Below are positions 23,011 to 35,162 of a stretch of DNA of 64,000 nucleotides, piece after piece; within the stretch, counting starts at the first letter, position 1; each line of letters begins with the position of its first letter. The translations under genes were made by a program, and so were the position numbers. Below the pieces are notes generated by a model that had not been told where the DNA came from, did not search any database, and saw nothing but the letters and a program-made list of their open reading frames with translations. The DNA is from Nymphaea colorata (lineage: Eukaryota; Streptophyta; Magnoliopsida; Nymphaeales; Nymphaeaceae), in contig NC_045145.1 in the NCBI RefSeq assembly GCF_008831285.2, positions 19,466,802-19,530,801 of the forward strand. The letters are read 5' to 3'.

Positions 23011-25877
23011 CCCCACCCCCTCTCTCCAACCACCACGAAACCATTGAAGAAAAAAAGAAACAGTATTCCCTTATACTCTTTTTGTGCTCTTGATACTCCC
23101 CAACAAAACCATTGGTGAAGAAAGACATAGTATGTTCTCATACCCTTTTTCTTCTTTATTAGTTCAGTTGGTACATTCATTTGCTCTATCTGGTAGATTG
23201 ATTAACTTTTGCATGTTAAATTACTTTTTAGTAGTCCAGTGTTGATTCACTTAGTTGCTTATTGGTTGGGTTTTAAATGCCTATAAGCCTTGAGTATTCC
23301 TCTGGTTTTGATAGTGCATGTTCTGTAGAATTATCTAGTACATAATAGCTCCATTTTTCTTGTTGCATGCGATAATATGTGTATACACATATTAGTCTGC
23401 AACTCTGCAATCTTCATTGATTTTCTATTTTACATTAGTCTACAAAGTTTTAAATTGTTTGACCACTCCTTAGATCCATGAAGTTATGCAATAGTGCATT
23501 TACATATGATTACTTAACAAAATATTTGTCTCCTGTTTTATATTTGTGAAGTTATGCACTAATGCATTTATATATGATAAACTAACAAAATATTTGTTTC
23601 CCTTTTTTTCTTTTTTCTTTTAGAGGACATGCCATGAGCACAGGTCATGAAAAGGTCCAATGCTATTCTACTTATGAACTGACAAAAGGAGACCACCTAA
23701 AGTTGCTACCTAGTTGCTCAGCAAGATGGACGGACTAACTGATTTGACTACAGAGAAAAGAAAAACTTCCGACAAAAAAAATTACCATTAGATGGCATCA
23801 CAGATTAACCTAAGCCAATGCCATCAGGATTGCTCTTGGGATTTATTTAGCTTTTGGGTTGTTGGACCAGCCATTTAGCTACTAATTGTACCATGCATAA
23901 CAAATTGTTCCACTTCCCTAGGCTTAACTAAGTACAAGAAAATTGGATGGAGACTATAAACAGAACTCCAAAGTCAAATGCTCCCCTTGATGCACTCACA
24001 ACCAGACATGCATATTAAAGCTGACATTCCAAGATTTTTACAAAGACAAGATTTTGAAAGGTCGAAAGCCCATGGAAATTTGATTTTTGTTTGCTTTTTA
24101 TCCCCTTCTTTCACTTTTCTTCTTCATCAATTCCCAAATCTAGTTTCTTGAATTGTCCATAAAAAAGCATCATTGCACCAATGATGCTATACGTGGATTA
24201 TTTTTATTGTAAAATAATATCTGGTTTTTTAAAATGTCCACCAACAGCTGCATCATCACACTAATGCGGCTATACTTAGATTTTTTTTTCCTTTTGAGGG
24301 GGTAGCGGTGTGGGAAGAAGCATAATTTAGCTAAATTGTTGGGCAAGAAAGAGACTATTCCAAAAGATCCTGAAAGGTTGATCATTTTAAGAGTCCATAT
24401 AACAACTCATTCACCATTAAGTTGGTTGTCTAAGCTTTATGATTATGTATTCTGCATCTATCTTGCTTCAAATGGACTGGGTAATAAAAGGCAGTAGTTA
24501 ACCCCAAACAACAGTTTCCTGATAAATAAATCAGTAACTGGGATAGACCAAAATATGATCAATTGCACCATGTCTGCTTCTTGCCTTTATGTCACATAAG
24601 TTGTCAATGGTGCTCCATAAAAATGATGAAGATATAACTTGAAACTTCTTTGGGAATATGCACATAAAGGATGACTTCAGATCTATTCATGAAGATATTC
24701 ATACCGCTGGACTAAATCAATAGATCACAAAAAAGAAAAGACTTAAGAGAAAAACCCACAAACAGTTTCACAAACAATAATAAAAAGGAAAGGATAGTTA
24801 GTCTCCATACATCAGACACACACTGTTTTTCCACCCCCAAAGCCTTTCTACAAGCTTCTTCTCTTTTTTCTGCTTCAGATAATGCAATCAAATGGGCTGC
24901 TTGTTCTCTTTTAAGATTCTCCTCAGCTTCCATTAATGCTTGGTTTAAATTCTCAAACTTGGCAGGCCAATCCTTCTTCTCAATCAGAAGGAGACCCATA
25001 TTGTATTGATAATCATAAAGCTGCAATAACATAAGAAACTTATATCAGAATGCAGTAACCTGACAAGAAAAGAAGTTTATAATAAAAAAGGCATACAAAA
25101 AAAATAAAAATAAAGCATAACGAACACTACTATCAGGTTCCAGCATATAAACCAGCATATAAACCATAACCTTGCACAGATCCAATCTCAAAAATTGAAC
25201 TAAACGGCACCAGCATATAAACCATTCATAATGAATTTCAAATGGTGCTCGACTTATAATGAAATGTATGCATTAACTATCAAATTTGCGTGTGTTAGAA
25301 GATGCAAGTTTTCAAGTTCAATTTCAGAGATGAAAAGTGCCCTTTTCAGGTACTATTTTCTTTTCATACATCCACCATGGTTGACATAAACGACCTCTCC
25401 CTGTCGGAAAATCATGAAATCGCGAAGATAGTCGGTTCAATGCTTCTAATTCCGTCGGTAGGACCCAAAGAAGTAATTTAGAAACGCATGAAGAAGTTGC
25501 GACCATAAAGAAGCTGAACAAGATTACCAACAAGAAGGTTGACGGCAAAACAAGGAAAGCAACACCACAAATTTAGAGCAAACCTCAGCCTCAAGCTTAG
25601 TGACGCGCTCAGCCAACGCCTCCCTCTCCTTCTTCTCCAGGGACGCCGGTTCCAGCGCACCGGCCTCCCTGAACCTCTTCCAGACCTCCACCTCCCCTGG
25701 CGACGAGAACATCCCGGGCGTCACTACCCCACCGTTCTCCTCAAGAGAAGCCCTAGGCGGTGGGCACTCGAGGACCGCCTTCCCTTTCGCGGATGCGGAG
25801 GTCTCATTCTTGCCGGCGTCCGTCTTGCCGGGGGTGAGACTCCACCTCGGCCACCCCTTCCTCTGAGGGGTGAACAT
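17224..25877 (-). CDS. CRWN1: CRWN1/NMCP1-type nuclear lamina coiled-coil protein
   Basis: Plant lamin-like protein of the nuclear periphery that sets nuclear size and shape. Eight coding exons on the complement: 25877-25584, 25020-24811, 22712-22459, 22311-22041, 21941-21858, 20568-18575, 18455-18197, 17460-17224; all junctions keep frame (1200 aa). Residues about 9-16 read WPRWSLTP, the conserved N-terminal motif with a CDK-type TP site. A near-continuous Glu/Lys-rich coiled coil runs from about 80 to 790, including [15 protein letters not shown]. Then come [17 protein letters not shown], basic NLS-like stretches ([19 protein letters not shown]), an acidic tract and the family C-terminus [11 protein letters not shown]. 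The donor after exon 5 (AAT|GTACAC) is weak. Introns 3, 5 and 7 carry duplications listed separately. Assignment to the NMCP1 (CRWN1-3) rather than the CRWN4 group rests on the C-terminal motifs. Confidence 0.9.
17913..18196 (-). repeat. Tandem duplication of 141-142 bp at the start of CRWN intron 7
   Basis: Two copies (17913-18054 and 18055-18196) are identical except for one A. On the gene strand, the first copy begins directly at the 5' splice site of exon 7 (CAG|GTCCATC) and ends in TTTTCTATTTTCAG; the second copy then starts with TCCATC. The proximal copy is 141 bp, so exon 7 reads on in frame through it and well into the second copy, up to a stop near 17948. Near-identity implies a recent event. 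Confidence 0.9.
20569..21857. other. CRWN intron 5 with a 175-bp tandem duplication
   Basis: Within this 1.3-kb intron a block containing TTATGCCAACCAAGCTTTTG occurs at about 21054-21228 and again at about 21229-21403, with only a few substitutions. A further GC-richer patch follows at 21540-21740. No coding sequence in the intron. Confidence 0.85.
22713..24810. other. CRWN intron 3 with several small duplications
   Basis: This 2.1-kb intron holds a 55-bp tandem duplication (22789-22843 and 22844-22898), a 28-bp exact copy of part of exon 4 (22938-22965 equals 22190-22217), a CT microsatellite (about 22981-23010) and a diverged tandem pair at about 23476-23605 sharing GAAGTTATGCA and AACAAAATATTTGT. 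No gene was seen in it. Confidence 0.8.
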
Positions 25878-26149
25878 TCTGCTCCCCCTTCACAAAACGC
25901 CGTCCAGATCTCTCGCTCCCGCTCCCGCTCCCGCTCCCTGATCAACCCTAACCGCCAGGGATCCAACCAAAATCAACTCCCGATATCGCTAAAAACCGGA
26001 ACCCTAGAATAGAAGCAGCACCAAATACAAGAAAAAACGTGAACTCCAAAAGCGAGAGACGACAAACCTGCCACGCCTTCCCTCTCCTCTCCGTCCTCCC
26101 CCTCTCTGCTCCTCCTCCTCTTCCCTCGCTCGTTGGTGTGCGTGTTTGG

Positions 26150-26183
26150 GCGCGCGCGCACGCGTGCGTGCGTGTGTGTGTGT
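26150..26183. promoter_or_regulatory. Alternating purine-pyrimidine tract upstream of the CRWN-like gene
   Basis: A perfect purine-pyrimidine alternation, GC-rich first and then TG-rich, lies about 275 bp upstream of the start codon. Such tracts favour the Z-DNA conformation. It probably sits in the 5' leader or core promoter; any regulatory effect is inference. A (CTCCCG)n-like run lies closer to the start, near 25911-25935. Confidence 0.6.
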
Positions 26184-26289
26184 GGAAAGAAAGAGAGCGC
26201 AAGAGGGCGGCTTGCCTTTTCCTGCCTTTATCCTCGCTGGAGCCTTCCCTTCTCCCCTTTTAAATGTGATCCAAACGGGCCTCTTTTAA

Positions 26290-28444
26290 AAAAGCAAACG
26301 CTCCTTCAGAACTACCCTCTCCTTTCCAACCATTTACGCGGCTGCCTATCCCCTGCTTCCCTTCCCACTCTCCTCTGCTCGCAGATGGACGGTGGAGATC
26401 GAGCGCGCGGCTTAAGGGCGTCGGATTCGCGCTCACCCTATCCCGCTTCTAGGAATGATCGCCCTATACTTTCTCCGGATAAGCATCAGCTTCAAGCTTG
26501 TTTGGGGCTAATTTTTCGAACCAATGCCCGCTGCTGTGGGGAGTCGAAGTGGTGCGGGCGCACCTCATTTTGCGCGGGTGCGGACGTGCGTGGAGCGTCG
26601 GTCTTAGTGCGATCTGGCTTTACGTCGTCGACCCGTTGCCACTGGATCCGGACCCATCCCAATGACTCAAACACGGAACCTGACTGCTCTGACACACCCC
26701 GTGCGTGCGTCACTCCTCTTGGGTCCAAACCCATCGGTTTTGTTCCTTTCTAGGTTCGGGTCGTGTTCTACTTTTAACTCGTGCCACGGACGGGAACGGT
26801 TAGAACTTGAAGGGAAAATCCGGACCTCGCGATCTGATCTAGCATGGATTTCACATTAGATTCGAGTAGAGAACAATTTGAATGTTTATTTGTTGAAAAA
26901 ATTCATATGTCAATGCAGTGGTCGAGGCAAAATTATGAGAGAATTGGTCATTTAAGAGCTTTGAGTTAGATCAATGGCCATGTGGGCTTGTATACACAAT
27001 TTGGTCACACAAATCTATATGAATTGCTTATTTATATGTTAATGCCTCGTGGACATTTATTTATTTGCATGCGGATTGTCTACTAAAATTTTATAATTGA
27101 AGTGTTACTGCTTCTTAACGAGAAATGTTCTGGTTCTAACATTGATCGAAGAACACCCATATAGTTGAACCCAATCAACTGTTGCACATGAGAAAGTTTG
27201 TTTGAGCAGCCTATACTTAGCCTTGCCGCTAGATTATGGGCTTCTTTGGAGGTGTACAAATCTAAGTAAGCAGTCCTGCAATATCATAATAACACGACCT
27301 CATGAACTCAAACCAAAGAATTTTAAGGGATTCTGAGAGATTCCTAGTGCACTATAGAACTAATACATCAATATTCGAGGCAGATTCATGAAATACTTAC
27401 TGAGTGTTCCCATAACTCATAAAACTTGTTACTAGTTTTGTTCAATGCATCCACAGGAAAATGTCATGTTAATTTCCAAATCAACTTCTCATATGTTTGA
27501 GATTTAAGATCATGGAACCGCCTTTGTTATAGTATCAAATCCAATATGTTAACGTAATTCATATGCATCTTTTGATTCTGATCAAGTATTCTGCCTTGAC
27601 ATGTCATGAGTACATTGGATGTAAAATCCGCGGCTACGCATGAATAACAATCTTGCATTATTCATGCATGTTCTGGATGCTTAGCAATAATGCAAGCAGC
27701 AAATGGAATGTGAAAACGGGGTGCAGCTTTTAGCTTGGCTTGGGCTTCTTCATGCTCGCCTTAAGCTATAACTTTTTATACTAATATGCAGAAGCAAGGT
27801 CTGTCGAGCCAAGCTGTAGTTTTCACATGTAAAATTGAAAAGGGAAAATGTTAAACCCCAAGCGAAAATCATGTTTGAGGTGCTCAAAGGAGAAAACTCA
27901 ACTGTGAATTGAACTATGTGCTATTTCAATCCATCTTCATGAAATGCAGGCAGCTTTGGCCTGTATAAGGAGAATTTTCAATAAGAATTGAACTATATTG
28001 AATTGTCCGGTCAAACTCAATCAAGAACAATTCAATCATGCTGGACGCCGGAAGATGCCTAAAATTTTAAAAAATTTCACTAAAAAACAGTCACTACATT
28101 TGGTATTGGCGATGTTTATAGTGCAATGGTGGTTTTAATATTTTTCTTATAGCAATTCCATTGTCACATATTATATATCATAAATTTTTCGAGTATAATA
28201 TGGTAAAGTTGTACATCTCGAAAAGATATCGGTAAATTTTTTTAAAAAAAGTATAGCATTTAATAAATCATAAATATTAGAAAGAATAAAAATTAATAAA
28301 AATACTAAAAAATTGTGAAAAAATGTGTATAATACGTTTTTTTTCAAGTTTTTTTATTTTCTAGCGTTTTTTGTAAAGACGCTTCTAATTGTTGTTTTAT
28401 ACGACTGACTTATTTTTCGTGTATTAAACATTCACCAACTATTC
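26290..28444. other. Upstream region of CRWN-like gene and intergenic DNA, no gene seen
   Basis: The first 500 bp are GC-richer and probably belong to the CRWN upstream region. The open frame at 26133-26753 has no domain and a composition expected from GC-rich non-coding DNA. The rest is AT-rich without genes or clear element ends. Confidence 0.4.
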
Positions 28445-29274
28445 TGCATCCAATAACATTGACTTTTATCCAACCTCAATATTTAACAAAAGCACAAATT
28501 GAGATTATATCGATCATAAGGTATTGGCTTTCATAAACGAGTTGGGACTTCCAAACTTGAGGCCCACAAAGCAATTTCAATAACTGATTTCGAGGTTAAT
28601 TAATTCATTTACATAAACAACGTGAGATCAACTTGGCTATAGGGTAAGACTAGGAAATTCTTGTAATAGGCCCATGACGTTGTATACCACCAAAAAAAAA
28701 GTATTTTTTTTTTTAAAAAAAAAAAGCCTTCTAAGCTTAGCTCTCGTGGGCTCCAATTTGTTTAATTCAAATGTCACAGCCAGTACCCACGCAAGTTATG
28801 TATAAAGTAGGTGCTTAATAAGAAAAATATACAGTAAAAAATATCATGTGATGCCCACAATGCACTTGGGTTGCTGATTCAAGTGCCCATCAACCAAAAA
28901 AGTCCTAGTTCCACCACATAGTGTTCTTAAAAAAAAAATGATGTTTTTTACAAGGCCATGAGTTCCAATGACAATTAATTTTGTATTAAATGCATAAAGA
29001 TAGCCATATCTTTTTTTTTTCATTTTTCTTAGTTGAGAATATATATATATATAAGCAAGGGTAGAGACACATGTGAGCAGTGCCCACAATCAATTACCCC
29101 TACAGTCTAATAAAATTATCTTATTTACTTATTAATTTACCCTAAATTTTTATATATACAATGCTACTCGAATATATAGTGAGTGCAGAGATCCACCGAC
29201 AGGTTGAGATAAATGTGTATAAATAGGATTTAAACCCTAAGTCTTAATCTTTTGTATATAAAATTCCAGTGTGT

Positions 29275-29278
<4 letters not shown>

Positions 29279-29314
<36 letters not shown>
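29279..29314. repeat. AT microsatellite
   Basis: Uninterrupted AT run of about 36 bp inside duplication copy A. Confidence 0.95.
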
Positions 29315-29317
<3 letters not shown>

Positions 29318-30298
29318 CAGAGGGCCATTGGAAGAGCTAGAAAACTTAGATGGAAGGATAACTGCTTAGAAACATTTATATCTGAAAGGGTACTTAAATA
29401 TGTATAAAAGTATATATTAAATTTACGGATGTACAGAGCACGATGACAAGAAAATTTAATATAGTTCACTTCTTTCTTTTTAAGGAAATTTTCTTAAAAT
29501 TAAGGTTCGTCTTTTCTTGGGATGTTTTAAGGCATCTTAATAAATGTAAAAAAATTCTAATACCAATTATTTTGATTCCCAAACTTAAGATGTCTCCCCT
29601 TTTGGAAGAGTTGGTTCTTATGGTTTAATGATATTTTTATCTAATTTTAGCTGAAAAACAATAATATAATAATTGAATTGAATTGTCGTGTGAATATCTC
29701 GCCACTTTCTTCTACTAGCATTTTGCTATTTTAACGTGATTTAACTTTGTTTTCAGCTTGGAAAAGAAACCCTTGGTAGCATAGACCATAAAAAGGAAAT
29801 GTCCTTTTACAGTACAAAAGTTACCAAATGATGGTTCGAAGATGGATCTGATTCATGTTTGAAGCACCTGCTCCAGATCCATTAGCAGGATCCCTTTCAA
29901 TTTGGAGTCGACAATGAAGACACATTTATTGGATCGGATCTTGGATGTAATTCCTTTTGAAAGTGTGGTGAACCAAAAAGAGTGTTATATGGTCGGCCCT
30001 TAATAAATATGAGGCTGTGTGTGTTAGGGTCGAGGATGACAAAAACACCTTCAATGGTAAATAAAAATACGTAGAAAGGGAAAGTGAAATTCAAAAATGT
30101 AACTTCATATAAAGGACACAAATACTTCTCTTTGGCAATGAACCTCATTTTCCCTCAGTCCTCGAGCAAGGGTTGTTTTGGGACCTGAATGTAAAGTTCG
30201 ATACAATATAAAGTAGTGCTAACGATAATCAAATCGATGATCGGACTTTTATCGGTCTGCCAGCTTGCCAGCTTGACTAGTACACTACGTCCCTCAGG

Positions 30299-30430
30299 AT
30301 ATATATATATATATATATATAAAAAAGAAAGAAATCAACGGAGAGCTGATCTTCAAAACTTCATCATATATATATATATATATATATATAAGAAAGAAAT
30401 CAACGGAGAGCTGATCTTCAAAACTTCATC
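30299..30430. repeat. Tandem duplication fused to TA microsatellites
   Basis: The unit GAAAGAAATCAACGGAGAGC...CTTCATCA occurs twice (about 30326-30366 and 30391-30432), each preceded by a TA run (30299-30320 and 30366-30390). The copies are identical, which points to duplication by slippage or unequal exchange at the microsatellite. Confidence 0.9.
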
Positions 30431-30650
30431 AAACCCAATAATTCCACTTGAATCTTGGAATCATCTCTTATTCGGATCTACTTCTTTCTTATTTGGGTTT
30501 ATCATCTAGCCCAAGAAAAAAAATATTAATTTTGGCAATTATCTAAATTAGTAATTTAATACTCAAAAAAAAAAAAAAAATTCATCTCATTGTCTATGAA
30601 AGTTTGTTGATTTAACATTTAGCTTATCTTATACGAGTACCTGTGGTTTT

Positions 30651-31867
30651 ACTTATGTAGTCCTTTTGGTGGCCGTATAAGAAAAATTAAAAGATAAACA
30701 CGTAAAACAAACAAGAGACAAAATGTCTCCCAAAAGCGCACTGAATGAAACTCAAAAGATTAAAGCTGTTGTTCACCTGTCAAGGAATTCAAGTTTAAGA
30801 GCATGAAAAGTTCGATGCCAAGGAGGTGGCTTTGTTTTCGAATTTTTAATGCTACCACATATTTCAAATTTAAATTTTATATTGAAATTATCAATTTCAT
30901 ATCGTATTTTATCAGCTTCAGTGATCAAAAAGAAAAAAATTCTATTTTTTTTTTCTCCTAGCTAGGTTCTTGCGTGGAAAATTATGAGTAATTTCAGTGG
31001 ATAAAAAAAAATTAAAAAAATGACTATGAATATTGTTTTCTTTTACTGGTGATTTTCCCTTCAAGTTTCTACTTTGTTGTACATTTTCAATTATTGCACC
31101 CCTCCATTGGTTGGAAACTTGCAATTGAAAATGATACCTCGGATATGGAGATCCTTTGATGGGTTTCTGTCTAAATTTCCTCCATACCCATAGATCTGAA
31201 AGGACATCTTGTCCAAAAGCTTAGGAAATGCATTTATATGCAAGCACAACTTTAACTTTTGTGCTTGTTGAAATTCTTTGATGCTTTATATACTAGTATA
31301 GATGTTGACTTGCAATCAATCTTAATGGCATGAGCCCTACTCGACATCATATTTACATTAAAATTTACTTATAGTTCAAAGTGACAGTTCTACTGTCTCA
31401 GATTAGATGCATGCAAGTATATTCTAGAGCCTGCATGTCAATACCATCTATTAGTTTAGTTGCATTCAAGCTTATACATGCGAAACACCTGAGTCAAAAT
31501 TTTCCATTTCCAGATCCAAGTTAGAGGTCTGCTTCAGTACCCAGCACTTCACATTTTTTTTTTTTGTATAAATTTATAACTGATTGTGTTGATGTTAAAA
31601 GTTAAAACCAACTTCTTCATTGTTCTGATATCATCCTAATGGGGCCTTTAAGAACTTCATCACGTACAATGTTTTGTTACATTTAATCTTCAACAAGAAT
31701 GAGAAGAAATAGTCAGTTTGAAACTTTTGCCTTTTCCCTTCTAGTTTGCACTTTTTTCGGTTTTGGTGTATAGGCATAAAACCAACAGACAATGAAGTGA
31801 TAGCACGTCCCAAGTGCTTTAATTCTCCCTGTCTAACCAAAATTTAGGTCGCCTAAACTGTATTAGT
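30651..31867. other. Intergenic, no gene seen
   Basis: AT-rich sequence without recognisable genes, RNAs or element ends. Confidence 0.45.
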
Positions 31868-32644
31868 CAATGTTATCATTGGCGTATGTAACCTATCGTA
31901 AAATTAATTTTTTAATTTGTAAAAAATATTAAAAATTATAAAAAAATCTGAAAAAAGCAAAAAGCAGAAAAAATCAAGAAAAATCTATTTAAAAGAACAT
32001 TCATCATTCATGTATATGAAGTATGAATTATGAAAGCATGAAGTATGAATATGAAAACACATTCTAAAGTAAGAAATCAGACATTCAAAAATCAAAATAA
32101 CATACTAAGCAACCAAAGAGTATTTGGTTACATCACAATTCATAAGTTCATAAGTCAAAACATATAAACATAGTTATCATCTTTCATGATTCAACAAAAA
32201 GTCTCATCAATCGTCATCTGCATCATCATCTTCATTCTTCATCATCATCTTCATTTCCTTCATTAAGTGCTTCTTCTATCCCCTCTATTGCAAATGGAAT
32301 GTCACTAAAAAACCAAAAAATCCTCTTTCTCCAAGCTTCCCATCGTGCCCTCTACGAAAAAGAAACATTTTCTCACAGGCAAAACTTGATGCAAATGAAG
32401 AAAATCTCTCCCTCACATGTCTCTTGAAGTGTTTAGAAACAAAAAAAAAAAAAAAAGAGAACGAAGAGCGTATATACAAGACGACGCAAAAAAGAGGACG
32501 TCGAGACATTTTTTTTTTTAATTTTTTCGTATTGTACGATACGGGGGTGTATCGCCCATATCGTGCGATGCGGGCCCTGTACTACACGATATGGGGCGAT
32601 ACGCCTACGATACACAGCCGTATCGTACGATACGGATAACATTG
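31868..32644. mobile_element. Non-autonomous hAT-like DNA transposon, 777 bp
   Basis: Perfect 10-bp terminal inverted repeats CAATGTTATC and GATAACATTG bound the element. The flanking 8 bp, GTATTAGT (31860-31867) and GTATTAGG (32645-32652), agree at 7 of 8. The subterminal region on the right (about 32525-32635) is dense in CGTATCG/CGATACG motifs, a pattern seen where hAT transposases bind. The interior is AT-rich with a CATCAT-repeat patch and has no transposase coding sequence, so it would depend on a related element for movement. Confidence 0.75.
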
Positions 32645-32985
32645 GTATTAGGTGTTGAAGACGCTTCTTGATGCAAACAATTTGACTTCATTTTGTATGT
32701 GATAAATATATGTGCTTAAGACTATAGCTCAAAGTTTTTATATAATAAACCAAGTATACAGATTAAGATGCAAGCCGTCACTTAATATCAAATCCAGCTT
32801 AAAACAATTCCATCATGCAGTTTCGTTAAACATCGTGTGAGAAAGTGAACAGAATTAACAATGACAGACGGCAAGCCCATGAACAGTCAAGCATAGGTTG
32901 GTAAACAAGCCAAACTAAATTAGCATGGCTCTTGGGGCTTCCACTGTTGGAGAAGCTTGCCCCTTCCGTTTTATTAAAGAATATG

Positions 32986-33336
32986 TGTAACGCCCCAATG
33001 TTTAGTTTCATATCGAAGATTGTGAGAAATCTTCAAGGGTTTATAAAGGGTGTCATTAATGAAATGATTGTCATGGTTCCTAGCATTTTTGAGGGCTGGA
33101 GCCAAAATTGCTAGGAGGGCGAGTTGGGATCCGTCGAACCAGGGGGCCAAACCCATGAGTGGGTCGGCTTGTTATAGTGGTACCAGAACAGTTTCAACAT
33201 TTGGACCTGCGGTCCTACACGTGTAGACGCGTGTGCCTGAATCTTCAAGGGTTTATAAAAGGGGTCATTAATGAAATGATTGTTTTGGTTCCTAGCCTTT
33301 TCGAGGGTAAGCCCTTGAAGATCTCTCACAATCTTC
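32986..33336 (+). mobile_element. TRIM-like LTR element remnant, rearranged
   Basis: Begins TGTAACGCCCCAATGTTTAG, a common start of plant TRIM-type LTRs, and the first LTR appears to end at CTTGTTATA (33175). Directly after it, TGGTACCAGAAC (33178-33189) resembles the methionine-tRNA primer-binding site TGGTATCAGAGC. Part of the LTR recurs at 33241-33308 as a direct repeat of about 33030-33096. The end (33312-33336) repeats 33016-33040 in inverted orientation. The element is therefore truncated and rearranged, and non-coding. Confidence 0.7.
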
Positions 33337-33764
33337 TATAAGTATTACAATATGACTCTTGGCGGTTGGCATAAAAAAACGCAAGGTAGGAACTTGAGCT
33401 AACTTATTAAATTACCTTGGTTTTTCGTATTTTGTAATCTCACAGTGGAATCCTTGACTCTTGGTTAGAACTTTAAGCGTAGGTTCTTCTCGTTTATAAT
33501 ACAGCTCTATTTCTTGGAAAAATCTTAGCAAATCTTAAAACAATTAAAAAAAGATCTTAAAAATAAAAAAGGAATTAAAATATTAAGAAGTGATTAAGAA
33601 GATATTTAATTAAAATTGCTACAAGAAGAATGATAATGTCTGCGTCAGAGAGAGAAAGAGAATGAGAGAGCGAGACAACAAATGAGGGGCAGAATTATCT
33701 AATTGATATCTATGTGGTTCTTATAGCAATGCATTTTTTAATTTTAGCCATTTGACAACTCTCT

Positions 33765-34558
33765 GGCATTTGATAACATTGACTTTCCTTCAACCTCAAT
33801 ATTTTAACAAAAGCACTAATGAGATTATAATGGTTGTAAATTTATGTAATAGGCCCATGATTGTTGTATACCAAAAAAAAAAAAAAGGAAAAAAACTTCA
33901 ACCCAAAAACTCCAGGTTCCACCATTGTATATATATATAGTGTTCTTGAAAAATATGTTTGTTAAAGACCATGAATTGTTTTTTCTATTAAACGCGTAAA
34001 GATAGCCATGTCTCTTTTTTTTTGCTTTTTTTCTTTTTAGTTGAGAAAAAAATTATAAGAAATGTTGAAAACACATGTGGGCATGTGTGGGCAATTGCCC
34101 ACACAGTCTAATCAAGCACCTTTACTGGTAAATAAGAATACCCTTTCTATGTAAGGGTGAAAGTGAAATTCAAGAAAATGGCTTCATATAGAAGATACAA
34201 ATATCTCGACCGCGATGAGAGGTAGAAATCACTCTCCTTCTCCATTTTCGGGTCAATGACTTCTTTCGAACCTAAGTGAGAAGTGAGACACCTATCAACT
34301 ACAATGTAGTACATATAATGTTTGAAATATAAATGAGCTTGCCCACAATAATCAAATTAATGACCAGACTTTCATGGTTTCACTAGCTTGACCAGTTACG
34401 TTTTGCTCCTTGGAGTTAGGGCAGAACAGGAGCCTAGGAAAAAATATTAACTCTGATAATTATCTAAATTAATAAACTAATACTCAAAAGTTCATCTCAT
34501 TGTCTATGAAAGCTTGTGAATTTAACATTTTACTTATCTCTAATAGACGAGCTGCGCT
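33765..34558. repeat. Diverged direct duplication, copy B
   Basis: Shorter partner of 28445-30650, with the same block order. The palindrome TGTGGGCAATTGCCCACA (34086-34103) occurs here where copy A has a decayed version (about 29080-29087), and a close relative of it lies beside the broken CRM exon at 15501-15520. Confidence 0.75.
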
Positions 34559-35162
34559 GTAACTATGAAACATTTTATTTGGGGCACCTATCAACCTGGT
34601 ATTAAAATCTGCACTCATATATTCCATTATTTTTCTAGCAGCTATGATTCTTAAACGGCACAATGTTAATTCGAGTTAGAACATGAGCCAAAGAGACTGA
34701 TCAAGGAATTTTTGAGGCTGGGTTTCCTGAAATTATGCTCACGTTTGTTACAGGTCGAACTGGGCTGGTTGGTTGTTGGAACATCGAAATGGCTGCGTTC
34801 TTGAGCACAAATTTGGGCGAGTTCACCATATTATATATATTTACATCATTCTAAGACTTGACGTGTGCGTATCTTCAGCAAAAAAAGACCTAGATATTCA
34901 AAGGAAAAGTATGGAAATTTCCTCCTTTGCTAGATTTATGCGACATTGTTCGTGACTTCTACCTGAAACACGAATCCCAAAAGCTCCCAAAAAGTTCCAG
35001 ATTTTGGGCATCATCGGAAGAGGGGGGATACGGGAAGAAAGATTTTGGGTATCATCTGAAGAACAGGGAGAAAGAGCAGAGAGAGAGGGAGTGGACCTTC
35101 CTCTATAAGCAACCGCTCCGGTGCGTTTGGCACTGTAAGCTGCCATTCGAGCGGAGGCGACA
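34559..35162. other. Upstream region of the C3HC zinc-finger gene
   Basis: Promoter-side sequence becoming GC-richer towards the start codon at 35163. No clear TATA box could be chosen. The open frame from 34927 is not a separate gene: it merges untranslated sequence with part of exon 2. Confidence 0.4.

Larger units (their letters stand above)
28445..30650. repeat. Diverged direct duplication, copy A
   Basis: Blocks of this segment recur in the same order and orientation at 33765-34558. Shared landmarks: AACATTGACTTT plus CAACCTCAATATTT (28456 and 33776), AAAGATAGCCAT (28997 and 34000), GTGAAATTCAA (30085 and 34154), AATTATCTAAATTA (30537 and 34458) and TCATCTCATTGTCTATGAAA (30581 and 34490). 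Copy A is about 1.4 kb longer, mostly because of sequence between the cagtctaat boundary (about 29103) and 30040. The origin (gene remnant or transposon) is not known. Confidence 0.75.
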
